64,000 nucleotides of DNA. It comes from Allostella vacuolata. Its GTDB lineage: Bacteria; Pseudomonadota; Alphaproteobacteria; ATCC43930; Allostellaceae. The position numbers and the translations under genes are program-made. The notes below the pieces were generated by a model. The model ran no database searches and was not told the DNA's origin. It saw only the letters and a list, made by a program, of their open reading frames with translations. This document shows, piece after piece, positions 23,659 to 33,367 of this stretch (the first letter of the stretch is position 1; the number at the start of each line of letters is the position of its first letter). The stretch covers positions 1,426,501-1,490,500 of the forward strand of contig AP019702.1 of assembly GCA_006739055.1 (NCBI GenBank), given 5' to 3'.

Positions 23659-25290
23659 ATGACCCCGCCCGCCATCCGCAGCCACCGCCCGCTGATCATG
23701 GGCCGCAACGGCGCCGTCGCCAGCAACCACCCGGTCGCGACCCAGGCGGGGCTCGACGTGCTGCGCGCCGGCGGCAACGCGGTCGATGCGGCGCTGGCGA
23801 CCGCGCTGGCGCTGGGCGTGGTCGAGCCGCACATGTCGGGCCTGGGCGGCGACGGCTTCTACCATGCCTTCGACGGCCGCACCGGCCGCTCGCGGATCTT
23901 CAACGGCACCGGCGCCGCGCCGGCCGCGGCGACGGCCGAGCACTACCGGGCGCTGCCGGGCGGCATCCCCAACTTCGGGGCGCTCGCCATCTCCACCCCC
24001 GGCAGCCTGGCCGGGCTGGCGGCGATGCATGCGGCGCTGGGCGCGCGGCCCTGGGCCGGCCTCTTCGGCGGCGCCATAACGGCCGCCGCCGACGGCTTCG
24101 CCGCGACCCACGCCTATCGTCATTTCGCCCGCGAGAACCGCCACCGCCTGGCGCCGGACGCGAACAGCGCCGCCCGCTTCCTGGGCGAAGGCGGTGCGCC
24201 GCCGGCCCTGGCCGGCCTGGTGCGGCAGCCGGAGCTGGCGGCAACCCTGGAGGCGCTGGCCCGCGAGGGCGCGGAGAGCTTCTATCGCGGCGCGCTGGCG
24301 AAGCGGATCGCGGCCGGCGTCGCCGCGGCGGGCGGGTTGCTGGACGCGGCCGACCTCGCCGGATGCCAGGCGGAGGAAGTGGCGCCGGTCGCCGTCACCT
24401 ATCGCGGCCACGAGGTGCGGCAGACCCCGCCCAACTCCACCGGCTTCACCATGCTGCAGATGCTGAAGATCCTGGAGGGCACCGACCTGGCCGCACTCGG
24501 CTGGGCCACGCCCGCCCTGATCCACCGCATGGTCGAGGCCAAGAAGCGCGCCTTCGTCGACCGCGAGCGCCACGGCCAGGACCCGCGCGACCGTTCGATC
24601 CCGATCGACCGGCTGCTGTCGGACGGCTACGCGGCGGAACTCGCGGCCGGCATCGACCCGGCGCGGGCGGCCGACCTGCCGGTCCGGGGCGAGCGGGCGG
24701 ACGGCGACACCACCTATTTCTGCGTCGTCGACCGCGACGGCAACGCGGTGTCGGCGATCCAGAGCATCAACTCCGCCTTCGGCTCGGGCGTGACGGCCGG
24801 CGACACCGGCATCCTGATGAACAACCGCATGTGCTACTGGCACCTCGACGCCGGCCACCCCAACCTGCTGACCCCGGGCCGGCGCGTGCGCCACACCATG
24901 AACGCCCCGGTCATCCTCAAGGATGGCAAGCTGTGGGCGGTCCTGGGCACGCCCGGCGCCGACAACCAGGTGCAGGTCAACCTGCAGGTCCTGGTCGGCA
25001 TGATCGATTTCGGCCTCGATCCGCAGCAGGCGGTGGAGGCGCCGCGCTGGTCGAGCAGCCAGGCGGGGCAGGAGGCGAACCATCCCCATGGCGGCGACGG
25101 CGCGCTCACCGTCGAGCGCGGGGTCGGGGCGGACACGATCGAGGGGCTGAAGGCGCTGGGCCACGCCGTCAAGGTGGTGGGCGACTTCGAGGGCCCGTGC
25201 AGCGTCGAGGCGATCCGCGTGGTCGGCGAAAGCGGCGTGCGCATGGCCGCCTCCGACCCGCGCCGCGACGGCTGGGCCGGCGCCCACTGA
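23659..25290 (+). CDS. Gamma-glutamyltransferase family protein
   Basis: 543 aa Ntn-hydrolase. N-terminal GRNGAVASNHPVATQAGLDVLRAGGNAVDAALA and GLGGDGFYH are typical of the large-subunit part. Autoprocessing would occur before the catalytic threonine in GDTTYFCVVDRDGNAVSAIQS (about residue 352). No signal peptide is seen, unlike classic periplasmic Ggt, so it fits the cytoplasmic GGT-like hydrolase group, some of which act on cephalosporins or gamma-glutamyl amides. Its ATG follows AGGAGAA. A near-perfect GC hairpin at 25296-25322 follows the stop. A second, shorter GGT-like gene is present at 50831-52276. Confidence 0.9.
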   Translation: MTPPAIRSHRPLIMGRNGAVASNHPVATQAGLDVLRAGGNAVDAALATALALGVVEPHMSGLGGDGFYHAFDGRTGRSRIFNGTGAAPAAATAEHYRALPGGIPNFGALAISTPGSLAGLAAMHAALGARPWAGLFGGAITAAADGFAATHAYRHFARENRHRLAPDANSAARFLGEGGAPPALAGLVRQPELAATLEALAREGAESFYRGALAKRIAAGVAAAGGLLDAADLAGCQAEEVAPVAVTYRGHEVRQTPPNSTGFTMLQMLKILEGTDLAALGWATPALIHRMVEAKKRAFVDRERHGQDPRDRSIPIDRLLSDGYAAELAAGIDPARAADLPVRGERADGDTTYFCVVDRDGNAVSAIQSINSAFGSGVTAGDTGILMNNRMCYWHLDAGHPNLLTPGRRVRHTMNAPVILKDGKLWAVLGTPGADNQVQVNLQVLVGMIDFGLDPQQAVEAPRWSSSQAGQEANHPHGGDGALTVERGVGADTIEGLKALGHAVKVVGDFEGPCSVEAIRVVGESGVRMAASDPRRDGWAGAH

Positions 25291-25295
25291 GGTCG

Positions 25296-25322
25296 GTGCC
25301 CCCCGGCCATGGCCGGGGGCAC
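25296..25322 (+). terminator. Terminator-like hairpin after the GGT gene
   Basis: GTGCCCCC-GGCC pairs with GGCC-GGGGGCAC, giving a 12-bp stem with one bulged C and a 2-nt apex. No U-tract follows; it probably shapes the mRNA 3' end or acts with Rho. Confidence 0.45.
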
Positions 25323-25397
25323 TCAGCATCGCTATGGACGCGATGCCGACGAACGCGTCATTCTTCGTGGCGTCTCGCCATCATTCGGCGAGCCTCG

Positions 25398-26039
25398 ATG
25401 AAGAAAGGGTCCCCCGTGGTGGACGTCACGCGACGAGACCTTGTCGCCCTTGCCGTCGTCGCGGCGGGCGGCACCCTTCTGTTCGGCCAGTCCCATGGAG
25501 CGCCGCTCATGACGGATCCGATGTTGACGAAGAAGCTCGACGCGATCTTCGGTGCCCACATGGAGGCCGAGCTCGCCGGCGATCTCGACCGGACGCTGGC
25601 CACCATGTCGGACGACCCGCACATCGTGAACGTGCCGACGATGGTCGGCGGCCAGGGCACCGCCGGCGTGCGGACCTTCTACGCCAACCGCCTGATCGGC
25701 CAGTTCTTTCCGCCCGACGTGAAGTTCGAGCCGATCTCCCGCACCTACAGCGACGAGCGGCTCGTCGACGAGCTCATCATCTCCTTCACGCACACCACCC
25801 GGATCGACTGGATGCTGCCCGGCGTGGAGCCGACCGGCCGGCACGTCGAAGTGGTCTTCGTCGTCATCGTCGGCATCGACGAAGGCAAGGTCTCCTACGA
25901 GCACATCCTGTGGGACCAGGCGAACGTCCTGGTGCAGCTCGGCCTGCTCGACCCGGCCGGCCTTCCGGTCGCCGGGGCCGGGGCGGCGGCCAAGCTCCGC
26001 AACCCGTCCCTTCCCGATCCCTTCTTCCACGAAGGGTAG
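25398..26039 (+). CDS. SnoaL/NTF2-like domain protein with Tat-like leader
   Basis: 213 aa. The N-terminus reads VTRRDLVALAVVAAGGTLL: a twin arginine followed by a hydrophobic stretch, resembling a Tat signal. The rest (about 40-195) looks like an NTF2/SnoaL-type alpha+beta barrel: AHMEAELAGDLDRTLATMSDDPHIVNVPTM, then alternating strands with HVEVVFVVIVGIDEGKVSYEHI and WDQANVLVQLGLL. Such proteins bind or isomerise small polyketide-like molecules or have no enzymatic role. The ATG at 25398 was chosen for the leader; ATG 25510 would give a cytoplasmic form. An exact 18-bp tandem duplication covers its stop codon. Confidence 0.7.
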   Translation: MKKGSPVVDVTRRDLVALAVVAAGGTLLFGQSHGAPLMTDPMLTKKLDAIFGAHMEAELAGDLDRTLATMSDDPHIVNVPTMVGGQGTAGVRTFYANRLIGQFFPPDVKFEPISRTYSDERLVDELIISFTHTTRIDWMLPGVEPTGRHVEVVFVVIVGIDEGKVSYEHILWDQANVLVQLGLLDPAGLPVAGAGAAAKLRNPSLPDPFFHEG

Positions 26040-26059
26040 GGCTTCCACGAAGGGTAGGG
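26024..26059 (+). repeat. 18-bp tandem duplication spanning a stop codon
   Basis: Two exact head-to-tail copies of CTTCCACGAAGGGTAGGG (26024-26041 and 26042-26059). The first copy encodes the final FHEG and stop of the SnoaL-like gene; the second lies outside the reading frame. A recent replication slip is the simplest explanation. Confidence 0.9.
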
Positions 26060-26075
26060 CGACCGGCCGGCCGCC

Positions 26076-27584
26076 TCAGCGCCGGTTCAGCACCGAGTCC
26101 AGCATGGTCGGCGGCGCGGCCAGGGGTGCGGGCGGGCCGGCCGTCGTCTCCGCGGTCCAGCCGCCGCCCAGCACCTTGTAGAGCACGACCAGGTTGGAGA
26201 GGCGGGCCAGACGCATCTGGATCAGGTCCTGCTGCGACTGGTAGAGGGCGCGCTGGTTGACCAGCGTCGCGAGGTAGCTGTCGATGCCGCTGCGGTAGCG
26301 CAGCTCGGCCAGGCGGAAGCTCTCCTGGTTCGCCGCCACCAGGGCCTCCTGCGAGCGGATCTGCGTGTCGTAGGTGGCGCGGATGGCGAGCGCGTCGGCG
26401 ACCTCGCCGAAGGCAGTCTGGATCGCCCGCTCGTAGCTCGCGACCTGGATGTTGCGGCGGACCCGGGCCAGGTCGAGGTTGGCCTGGTTGGCGCCGGCAT
26501 CGAAGATCGGCACCGAGATCGACGGCAGGAAGTTCCAGGTGCCCGACCCGCCCCCGAAGAGGCCGCCCAGGCTGGTGCTGGCGGTGCCGAGGCCGGCGGT
26601 GAGGGTGATCCGCGGGAAGAAGGCGGCCCGGGCCGCGCCGATGTTGGCGTTGGCCCCGCGCAGGTCGTGCTCGGCCGCGCGGATGTCGGGGCGGCGCTCC
26701 AGCAGGTCAGACGGCAGCCCGGCCGGCAGGTCCGCCAGCATGTCCTGCCGGTCGAGCGCCCCGCCGTCGCCGAGGGTGGCCACGAAATCCTCCGGCAGCG
26801 GCTGCCCGGTCAGGAATTCCAGCTGGTTGCGGTCGGTGGCCAGCCGCCGGTTGTAGACCGAGATGTTGGCTTCGGCGGTGCGCATCAGGGTCTCGACCTG
26901 GCGCAGATCGAGCTCGGTCGCGACGCCGCGGTCGTAGCTGGCCCGGGTCAGCTCGTAGGATTCGCGCTGGCTCGCCAGGGTCTCGCGGGTCAGCCGCAGC
27001 AGCTGGGCGTCCGCCAGCAGGGTCAGGTAGGCATTGGCGACCTGGGAGACGAGTGCGATCTGGGCGGCGGTGCGGGTCTCGTCGAGCGAGAAATAGCTCT
27101 CCAGAGCCGCGTCGCGCAGGTTCCGCACCCGGCCGAACAGGTCGACCTCGTAGGCGGTGATGCCGAGCCCGACGCTGTAGCTGTGGCTGGTGGTGGCCCG
27201 GCCGCGCTGCGACAGCTCGCCCGGCGTCCGCTGCATGCTGCCCTGGCCGGTGCCGTCGACGCGCGGCAGCTGGTCGGCGCTCTCGATCTGGTACTGGGCG
27301 CGCGCCGCCTCGACGTTGAGGGCGGCGATGCGCAGATCGCGGTTGTGGGCCAGCGCGGCGTCGATCAGCCTCTGCAGGCGCTGGTCCTGGAAGAAGCTGC
27401 GCCAGCCGATGTCGGCGGCGGGCGGCGTGCGGGCGGTGGCCGCGTCCACAGCCGGCCGCTCCTCGCCGGAGCCGAACGGCCAGAAGGAGGCGACCGGTGC
27501 TGCCGGCCGGTCGTAGGCCGGGGCCAGCGAGCATCCGGCCAGCACCGCCCCCATGGCGGCGAGCGAAAGGAAGGACTTCGGCAT
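26076..27584 (-). CDS. RND efflux outer-membrane lipoprotein (OprM/NodT family)
   Basis: 502 aa outer-membrane channel of a tripartite pump. It has a lipoprotein signal with lipobox LAGC (cysteine at residue 20), the family opening SLAPAYDRPAAPV, WRSFFQDQRLQRLIDAALAHNRDLR, and two repeats of the coiled-coil hairpin region with NIGAARAAFFPRITLTAGLGTAS and the mirrored SIPIFDAG-like SVPIFDAGANQANLDLAR. It starts 2 bp after the acrB stop and is the last gene of the tetR-acrAB-oprM unit. Confidence 0.93.
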   Translation of the reverse strand: MPKSFLSLAAMGAVLAGCSLAPAYDRPAAPVASFWPFGSGEERPAVDAATARTPPAADIGWRSFFQDQRLQRLIDAALAHNRDLRIAALNVEAARAQYQIESADQLPRVDGTGQGSMQRTPGELSQRGRATTSHSYSVGLGITAYEVDLFGRVRNLRDAALESYFSLDETRTAAQIALVSQVANAYLTLLADAQLLRLTRETLASQRESYELTRASYDRGVATELDLRQVETLMRTAEANISVYNRRLATDRNQLEFLTGQPLPEDFVATLGDGGALDRQDMLADLPAGLPSDLLERRPDIRAAEHDLRGANANIGAARAAFFPRITLTAGLGTASTSLGGLFGGGSGTWNFLPSISVPIFDAGANQANLDLARVRRNIQVASYERAIQTAFGEVADALAIRATYDTQIRSQEALVAANQESFRLAELRYRSGIDSYLATLVNQRALYQSQQDLIQMRLARLSNLVVLYKVLGGGWTAETTAGPPAPLAAPPTMLDSVLNRR

Positions 27585-27586
27585 GG

Positions 27587-30500
27587 TCAATCCCCGCTCA
27601 TGGCAAGTTCGGGCGCCTTGTCGGGCCCCTTCTCGGACGCATGCCGATGGATGGCCGGCGTCACCCGGAACAGCTTCATCATCACCACGAAGAACATCGG
27701 GATCAGGAAGATCGCGATGAAGGTGGCGGTCAGCATGCCGCCGATCACGCCGATGCCGATCGCGTTCTGTGCGCCCGAGCCGGCCCCCTTGGAGATGGCG
27801 AGCGGTGTCACGCCCAGGATGAAGGCGAGCGAGGTCATCAGGATCGGGCGCAGCCGCTGGCCGGCCGCCTGCAGGGCGGCGTCGAACGCGCTGACACCGC
27901 GGTCGTAGGCTTCCTTGGCGAACTCCACGATCAGGATCGCGTTCTTGGCCGACAGGCCGATGGTGGTCAGCAGGCCGACCTGGAAATAGACGTCGTTCGA
28001 CAGCTTGAACAGCACCGCCGCCCCGACCGCGCCCAGGATGCCGAGCGGCACCCCGAGCATGACCGCGAAGGGGACCGACCAGCTCTCGTAGAGCGCGGCC
28101 AGCGACAGGAAGACGACGATCAGCGAGATGGCGAAGAGGGCGGGCGCCTGGGCCCCGGCCGCCTTCTCCTCGAAGGACAGGTTGGTCCATTCGTAGCCGA
28201 TGCCGGACGGCAGCTGGCGGGCCAGCTCCTCCATCACCGCCATCGCCTCGCCCGAGCTCCTGCCCGGGGCGGCGTTGCCCTGGATGTTGAAGGACGGCAC
28301 GCCGTTGTAGCGCTCCAGCTTCTGCGGGCCGGTCGTCCACTTCGCCGATCCGAAGGCGGAGAAGGGGACCATCTGGCCGGACGCGTTGCGCACGTACCAC
28401 TTGTTGAGGTCGTCCGGCATCATCCGCGCCGGCGCGTCGCCCTGCAGATAGACCCGCTTGACCCGGCCGCGATCGATGAAGTCGTTGACGTAGGCCGACC
28501 CCCACACCGCCGACATGGTGTTGTTGACGTCGGCGATCGACAGCCCCAGCGCGCTCACCCGCTCTCGGTCGATGACCAGCTGGAACTGCGGCGCGTCCTC
28601 GATCCCGTTCGGGCGCACGCCCACCAGCTCGGGCCGCTGCCGCGCCAGCCCCAGCAGCTGGTTGCGCGCGGCCAGCATCTGCTCGTAGCCGAGGCCGGCG
28701 CGGTCCTGGAGCTGGAAGTCGAAGCCGGTGGCGTTGCCGAGCTCCGGCACCGGCGGCGGGGCAATGGCGAAGATGATCGCGTCCTTGACCTGGGACATGC
28801 GGGCCATGGTGCGCTGCGCCAGGGCCTGCACCCGGAGGTCGGGCGTCGGGCGTTCGGACCAGTCGCGCAGGCGGGCGAAGATGATGGCGCCGTTCTGGCC
28901 GCGCCCGGCGAAGCTGAAGCCGACCACCGAGAAGGTGCCCTCGACGACGGCCTTCTCGTCGTTGTTGAGGTAGTCGACCACCTGGTCGACCACCGCCTGG
29001 GTGCGCTCCATGGTCGCGCCGGGCGGCGTCTGGATCTGGACGAACATCTGCCCGATGTCCTCGGCCGGCAGGAAGGACGAGGGCACCCGGCCGTAGAGGA
29101 CGACGACGCCGGCGATCATCAGGCCATAGAGCAGGAAGAAGCGCAGGGTGCGCCGGGCGATGTAGCCGACGGTCGCCTGGTAGCCGCGGTTGGCGCTGTC
29201 GAAGCCGCGGTTGAACCAGCCGAAGAAGCCGCGCCTGGCCTGGTGGTGGCCCTTCTGGACCGGCTTCAGCATGGTCGCGCACAAGGCCGGCGTCAGGATC
29301 ATCGCCACCAGCACCGACAGGACCATGGCCGAGATGATGGTGATCGAGAACTGCCGGTAGATGACGCCGGTCGAGCCGCCGAAGAAGGCCATCGGCACGA
29401 ACACCGCCGACAGCACCATGGCGATGCCGACCAGCGCGCCCTGGATCTGGCCCATGGATTTTCGCGTCGCCTCGCGCGGCGACAGACCCTCCTCGGACAT
29501 GACGCGCTCGACGTTCTCGACGACGACGATGGCATCGTCGACCAGCAGGCCGATCGCCAGCACCACCGCGAACATGGTCAGCGTGTTGATCGAGTAGCCG
29601 AAGGCCGACAGGACCGCGAACGTGCCGAGCAGCACGACCGGCACCGCGATGGTCGGGATCAGCGTCGCCCGGAAGTTCTGCAGGAAGAGGAACATGACCA
29701 GGAAGACGAGCACGATCGCCTCGCCCAGGGTCTTCAGCACCTCCTCGATCGACAGCCGGATGAACGGCGTCTGGTCGATCGGGTAGATGACCTCCAGCCC
29801 CGGCGGGAAGAAGGGCCGCAGGCCCTCGATCGTCTTCTGGATGTTCTTGACGGTATCGAGCGCGTTGGCGCCCGTCGCCAGCTTGATGGCCAGGCCCGCG
29901 GCGGGGTTGCCGACATAGCGGGTGTCGAACGAGTAGCTTTCCGCGCCGAGCTCGCTGCGGGCGACGTCGCCCAGGCGCACCTGCGAGCCGTCGGTGTTGA
30001 CGCGCAGCACGATGGCGTCGAACTGCTCGGGCGTCTGCAGCCGGGTCGAGCCGATGATGGTGGCGTTCAGCTGCTGGCCCTGGGTGGCGGGCGCCCCGCC
30101 GAGCTGGCCGGACGACACCTGGACGTTCTGCGCGCGCACCGCCGCCAGCACGTCGAGCGCCGTCAGGCCGTAATTATTGAGCTTCGACGGGTCGAGCCAG
30201 ATGCGCATCGCGTACTGCGAGCCGAACAGCTGGAAGTCGCCGACGCCGGCGGTGCGGCTGATCGGGTCCTGCACCGTCGAGGCCACGAAGTTGGCGATGT
30301 CGTAGTTCTTCATGCTGCCGTCCTTCGACACGAAGCCGACGATCAGCAGGTAGTTGCGGGTGGCCTTGGTCACCCGGATGCCCTGTTGCTGCACCTCCTG
30401 GGGCAGGAGCGGGGTGGCGAGCTGCAGCTTGTTCTGCACCTGCACCTGGGCGATGTCCGAGTTGGTGCCCTGGGCGAAGGTCAGGATCAGCTCGACGCTG

Positions 30501-30757
30501 CCGTCCGCGCTGCTCGACGAGGCCATGTACTGCAGGCCGTCGATGCCGTTCATGCGCTGCTCGATGACCTGGACGACCGTGTCCTGCACCGTGCGCGCGG
30601 ACGCGCCGGGATAGGTGACCGAGATGCTGATCTGCGGGGCGGCGATGTTCGGGTACTGGGCGATCGGCAGGGTCATGATGGCGAGCAGGCCGCCCAGCAT
30701 CATGGTGATGGCGATGACCCAGGCGAAGACGGGCCGGTCGATGAAGAAACGGGCCAT
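27587..30757 (-). CDS. RND efflux transporter, hydrophobe/amphiphile exporter-1 (AcrB/MexB-like)
   Basis: 1056 aa inner-membrane proton-driven pump. N-terminal helix [16 protein letters not shown], the first porter loop ([31 protein letters not shown]), transmembrane helix 4 with the proton-relay aspartate pair in [19 protein letters not shown], and [10 protein letters not shown]. The C-terminal half repeats the fold with [15 protein letters not shown] and [14 protein letters not shown]. The sequence is close to typical AcrB/MexB/MexD drug pumps, so broad-spectrum hydrophobic substrates are expected. It lies 16 bp after acrA. Confidence 0.96.
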   Translation of the reverse strand: MARFFIDRPVFAWVIAITMMLGGLLAIMTLPIAQYPNIAAPQISISVTYPGASARTVQDTVVQVIEQRMNGIDGLQYMASSSSADGSVELILTFAQGTNSDIAQVQVQNKLQLATPLLPQEVQQQGIRVTKATRNYLLIVGFVSKDGSMKNYDIANFVASTVQDPISRTAGVGDFQLFGSQYAMRIWLDPSKLNNYGLTALDVLAAVRAQNVQVSSGQLGGAPATQGQQLNATIIGSTRLQTPEQFDAIVLRVNTDGSQVRLGDVARSELGAESYSFDTRYVGNPAAGLAIKLATGANALDTVKNIQKTIEGLRPFFPPGLEVIYPIDQTPFIRLSIEEVLKTLGEAIVLVFLVMFLFLQNFRATLIPTIAVPVVLLGTFAVLSAFGYSINTLTMFAVVLAIGLLVDDAIVVVENVERVMSEEGLSPREATRKSMGQIQGALVGIAMVLSAVFVPMAFFGGSTGVIYRQFSITIISAMVLSVLVAMILTPALCATMLKPVQKGHHQARRGFFGWFNRGFDSANRGYQATVGYIARRTLRFFLLYGLMIAGVVVLYGRVPSSFLPAEDIGQMFVQIQTPPGATMERTQAVVDQVVDYLNNDEKAVVEGTFSVVGFSFAGRGQNGAIIFARLRDWSERPTPDLRVQALAQRTMARMSQVKDAIIFAIAPPPVPELGNATGFDFQLQDRAGLGYEQMLAARNQLLGLARQRPELVGVRPNGIEDAPQFQLVIDRERVSALGLSIADVNNTMSAVWGSAYVNDFIDRGRVKRVYLQGDAPARMMPDDLNKWYVRNASGQMVPFSAFGSAKWTTGPQKLERYNGVPSFNIQGNAAPGRSSGEAMAVMEELARQLPSGIGYEWTNLSFEEKAAGAQAPALFAISLIVVFLSLAALYESWSVPFAVMLGVPLGILGAVGAAVLFKLSNDVYFQVGLLTTIGLSAKNAILIVEFAKEAYDRGVSAFDAALQAAGQRLRPILMTSLAFILGVTPLAISKGAGSGAQNAIGIGVIGGMLTATFIAIFLIPMFFVVMMKLFRVTPAIHRHASEKGPDKAPELAMSGD

Positions 30758-30773
30758 GACGGCTCCTTCCGGC

Positions 30774-31985
30774 TCAGTTCGACGCCGCGGGCGCGGGGGT
30801 CGACTTCGCGGGTGCCGGGGCGGCCCCCTGCTGCGGGCGCGGGGCGGCTGGCGCCCCGGCGGCGACGACCCGCACCTCGGCGCCCGGGCGCACCTTCTGC
30901 ACGCCCTCGACGATGATGCGGTCGCCCGCCGCCACGCCGCCGGTCACCAGCCACTGGTCGCCGATGGCGCGGTCGACCGTCAGCGTGCGCTGCTCGACCT
31001 TGTTGTTCTGGCCGACGACCAGCGCCACCGGCTGGCCGCGCATGTCGCGGCTGACGCCGCGCTGCGGGACCAGCAGGGCGTCGGCCACCGCACCCGCCTG
31101 GATGCGGGCATGCACGAACATGCCGGGCAGGAGGAACCCCTTGGGGTTGGGGAACTCCGCCCGCAGGGTGACCGAGCCGGTGCCCGGATTGACCGTCACT
31201 TCCGAGAACAGCAGCTTGCCCGGCTGCGGGTATTCCGAGCCGTCCTCCAGCACCAGCCGGGCCGGCGCCTGGCCGGAATCGTCGGTCTGCATCTGGCCGC
31301 CCTCCATCTGGCGGCGCAGGCGCAGGAGGTCGGCGGTCGACTGGGTGACGTCGACATACATCGGGTCGAGCTGCTGGACGGTGGCCAGGGGGGCGGCCTG
31401 GTTGGCGGTCACCAGCGCACCCTCGGACACGGCCGAGCGCCCGACGCGGCCGGCGATCGGCGCCAGTACCTTCGTGTACTCGACCGAGATCCGCGCGGTC
31501 TCGATCTGGGCGCGGGCCGAGGCGACGTCGGCGGCGGCCTGCTGGGCGGAGGCGACGGCGTTGTCGTAGTCCTGCTTGCTGACCGCCTTGGCGTCGACCA
31601 GCGGCTTGTAGCGCTGGGCCAGCAGGCGGGACGCGGTCGACTGGGCGCTGGCGCGGGCGAGTGCGGCCTGCGCGCTCTGGTAGGCCGCCTGGTAGCTGGC
31701 CGGGTCGATCTGGTAGAGCTGCTGGCCGGCCTCGACCAGGCTGCCCTCCTCGAACAGGCGCTTCAGGATGATGCCGTTCACCTGCGGTCGGACCTCCGCC
31801 ACGCGGAAGGCGGCGGTGCGGCCCGGCAGCTCGGTGACGATGTCGACCTTGCGCGGGGCGAGCGTCACCACGCCGACCTCGGGTGGCGGCGGCGGTGGCG
31901 GCGCGGCCTGCTGCTTGGGCGCCTGGTCGCAGGCGGCGAGCAGCAGCGCGGCGGCGAGCGGGATGGCGATGGCACGAAGATTCAT
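30774..31985 (-). CDS. RND efflux periplasmic adaptor (AcrA/MexA-like lipoprotein)
   Basis: 403 aa membrane fusion protein linking pump and channel. Start ATG 31985 gives a lipoprotein signal ending LLAAC (cysteine at residue 19). The proline run and [38 protein letters not shown] begin the lipoyl/barrel-sandwich part; the alpha-helical hairpin spans about 100-170 ([19 protein letters not shown]). The second lipoyl half is [20 protein letters not shown]. The C-terminal beta-barrel/membrane-proximal part includes [11 protein letters not shown]. The tail is alanine/proline-rich. An operator-like palindrome lies 122-149 bp upstream of the start. Confidence 0.95.
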   Translation of the reverse strand: MNLRAIAIPLAAALLLAACDQAPKQQAAPPPPPPPEVGVVTLAPRKVDIVTELPGRTAAFRVAEVRPQVNGIILKRLFEEGSLVEAGQQLYQIDPASYQAAYQSAQAALARASAQSTASRLLAQRYKPLVDAKAVSKQDYDNAVASAQQAAADVASARAQIETARISVEYTKVLAPIAGRVGRSAVSEGALVTANQAAPLATVQQLDPMYVDVTQSTADLLRLRRQMEGGQMQTDDSGQAPARLVLEDGSEYPQPGKLLFSEVTVNPGTGSVTLRAEFPNPKGFLLPGMFVHARIQAGAVADALLVPQRGVSRDMRGQPVALVVGQNNKVEQRTLTVDRAIGDQWLVTGGVAAGDRIIVEGVQKVRPGAEVRVVAAGAPAAPRPQQGAAPAPAKSTPAPAASN

Positions 31986-32106
31986 GACGGTGACGTCCCC
32001 GCTGCAGGGCATCTGGTCCCTGGTTGTCTCGATAGCCGCTTCCGCCCATGGCCGGGCGGTGCGCTTCCTGTTCCTGCATCCTCCGCCGCGACGGCGGGGC
32101 GGGCCC

Positions 32107-32134
32107 TGGTGATGAAACCAGGGTTCCATTACCA
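32107..32134. promoter_or_regulatory. Candidate TetR operator upstream of acrA
   Basis: TGGTGATGA-N10-CCATTACCA: an imperfect palindrome (7 of 9 positions pair) with the same arm sequence and 10-nt spacing as the perfect site at the tetR start. It lies in the tetR-acrA gap, next to a possible minus-strand promoter. Within it, CCCTGGT-N6-ACCAGGG (32104-32123) is a second small inverted repeat. Confidence 0.6.
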
Positions 32135-32148
32135 AAATCTGGCGGACC

Positions 32149-32757
32149 CTACTGCAATGCCCGCCCGATGAATTTCACATGTGCGCGAGCGCGCCGTTCC
32201 GTTTCCGCCGGGCTCCATTCCGAAAGGAACAGCGGATGCAGGAAGACCATCAGCGAATCCAGGATGATCTCGGCGCTCTGGCCCGAGTCGACGGACCGGA
32301 ACTCCCCGGTGCGGATCCCGTCCTCGATCAGCTGGGCGACGATGTCGCGCAGGGTGCTCTTCCAGCGCCGCACGCATCCCCACTTCTTGGCGTTCGCCAT
32401 GATGATCAGTTCGTAGAGATTGATTTCATTTTCGAAGCGGCGGCGGTGACTTTCCACGATCGCCAGCGTGATGTTCTCTATCCGTTCCAGCGCCGTCCCG
32501 CGATCATGTGCGGCCAGAAGCACGGTGGAGCGCAGATCCTCGATACTCTGTTCCGCGGTCGCCTCGATCACCGCATTCTTGGATGCGAAGAACTTGTAGA
32601 TATTGGACGTGGACATATCGAGTTCTTCGGCGATCGTGGCGATCGTCGTCTTCTCGTAGCCGCGGGCACGGAACAATTCGTCGGCCTTGGCGATGATACG
32701 GGCCCTGACCTGCTCGCGGCTGGGGCGCGGCTGGGGGCGGGCAATGGTGCGCTGCAT
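32149..32757 (-). CDS. TetR/AcrR-family repressor of the efflux operon
   Basis: 202 aa. N-terminal HTH (about 20-65): IIAKADELFRARGYEKTTIATIAEELDMSTSNIYKFFASKNAVIEA, a canonical TetR DNA-binding domain. The helical C-terminal ligand domain has no obvious catalytic or metal motif. It is transcribed in the same direction as acrAB-oprM and is the first gene of that cluster. A 9-bp-arm palindrome overlaps its start codon and a related site precedes acrA, so it probably represses both itself and the pump and is released by a pump substrate. ATG 32757 is set by the domain start and the position of the operator. Confidence 0.92.
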   Translation of the reverse strand: MQRTIARPQPRPSREQVRARIIAKADELFRARGYEKTTIATIAEELDMSTSNIYKFFASKNAVIEATAEQSIEDLRSTVLLAAHDRGTALERIENITLAIVESHRRRFENEINLYELIIMANAKKWGCVRRWKSTLRDIVAQLIEDGIRTGEFRSVDSGQSAEIILDSLMVFLHPLFLSEWSPAETERRARAHVKFIGRALQ

Positions 32758-32784
32758 GGTGACGAAATCGATAAATCGTCACCA
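32757..32784. promoter_or_regulatory. Perfect 9-bp-arm palindrome at the tetR start codon
   Basis: TGGTGACGA-N10-TCGTCACCA, with arms exactly complementary, covers the region from the first base of the tetR ATG to 27 bp upstream. Its size and symmetry are typical for TetR dimers. The acrA-proximal copy at 32107-32134 shares 14 of 18 arm bases. Confidence 0.75.
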
Positions 32785-32902
32785 GCCCGGCGTCAAGCGC
32801 GATCGTCGATTCGCCTGCGAATTGTTCGCACCAGCAGCGCTGGCCGAAGGCTTCGTCAGGATGCCGGGAGCGGGGTGGAAGTACCGCCGCGCCGCCCGGC
32901 TG

Positions 32903-33367
32903 CTACAGCTCCTGCACCGCCTTCAGCACTTCCTCCACATGGCCCGCGACCTTCACCTTGTTCCAGCGGGCCTGGACGATGCCCTGTCCGTCGATCAGGA
33001 AGGTGGTGCGCTCGATGCCCATGTACTTGCGGCCGTACATGCTCTTCTCGACCCACACGCCGTATTTCTCGCAGACCCCGGTGTCGGCGTCGGACGCCAG
33101 GATGAAGGGCAGCTCGTACTTGGCCTTGAAGCGGTCGTGGCTGGCGACGCTGTCCTTGGAGACGCCGATGATGGTGGCGTCGACCTTCGAGAAGTCGGGC
33201 ATGGCGTCGCGGAAGCCGCAGGCCTCCTTGGTGCAGCCCGACGTGTCGTCCTTGGGGTAGAAGTAGAGGATCACCGGCTTGCCCTTGAGGGCGGCCAGGC
33301 TGACCTTGCCGCCGCCGTCGGTGGGCATGGTGAAGGCCGGGGCGGCTTTGCCGATGTCGACGCTCAT
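32903..33367 (-). CDS. bcp: Thioredoxin-dependent thiol peroxidase (BCP/PrxQ)
   Basis: 154 aa atypical 2-Cys peroxiredoxin that reduces hydrogen peroxide and organic hydroperoxides. KPVILYFYPKDDTSGCTKEACGFRD contains the peroxidatic cysteine (in SGCTKEAC, residue 45) and the resolving cysteine five residues later, as in the E. coli BCP type. RTTFLIDGQGIV near residue 120 is also typical. The start overlaps the glnE stop by 4 nt (ATGA), so it is translated in a glnE-bcp operon. Confidence 0.96.
   Translation of the reverse strand: MSVDIGKAAPAFTMPTDGGGKVSLAALKGKPVILYFYPKDDTSGCTKEACGFRDAMPDFSKVDATIIGVSKDSVASHDRFKAKYELPFILASDADTGVCEKYGVWVEKSMYGRKYMGIERTTFLIDGQGIVQARWNKVKVAGHVEEVLKAVQEL

Noticed and set aside
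23142-25329. 737-codon minus-strand frame running from the YqaA gene through the antisense of the GGT gene
   Set aside because: Only its unrelated overlaps resemble anything; the real YqaA gene is in another frame and the remainder is antisense shadow.
27497-30916. 1139-codon frame antisense to the acrB-like gene
   Set aside because: Shadow of a clear RND pump gene; no homology pattern of its own.
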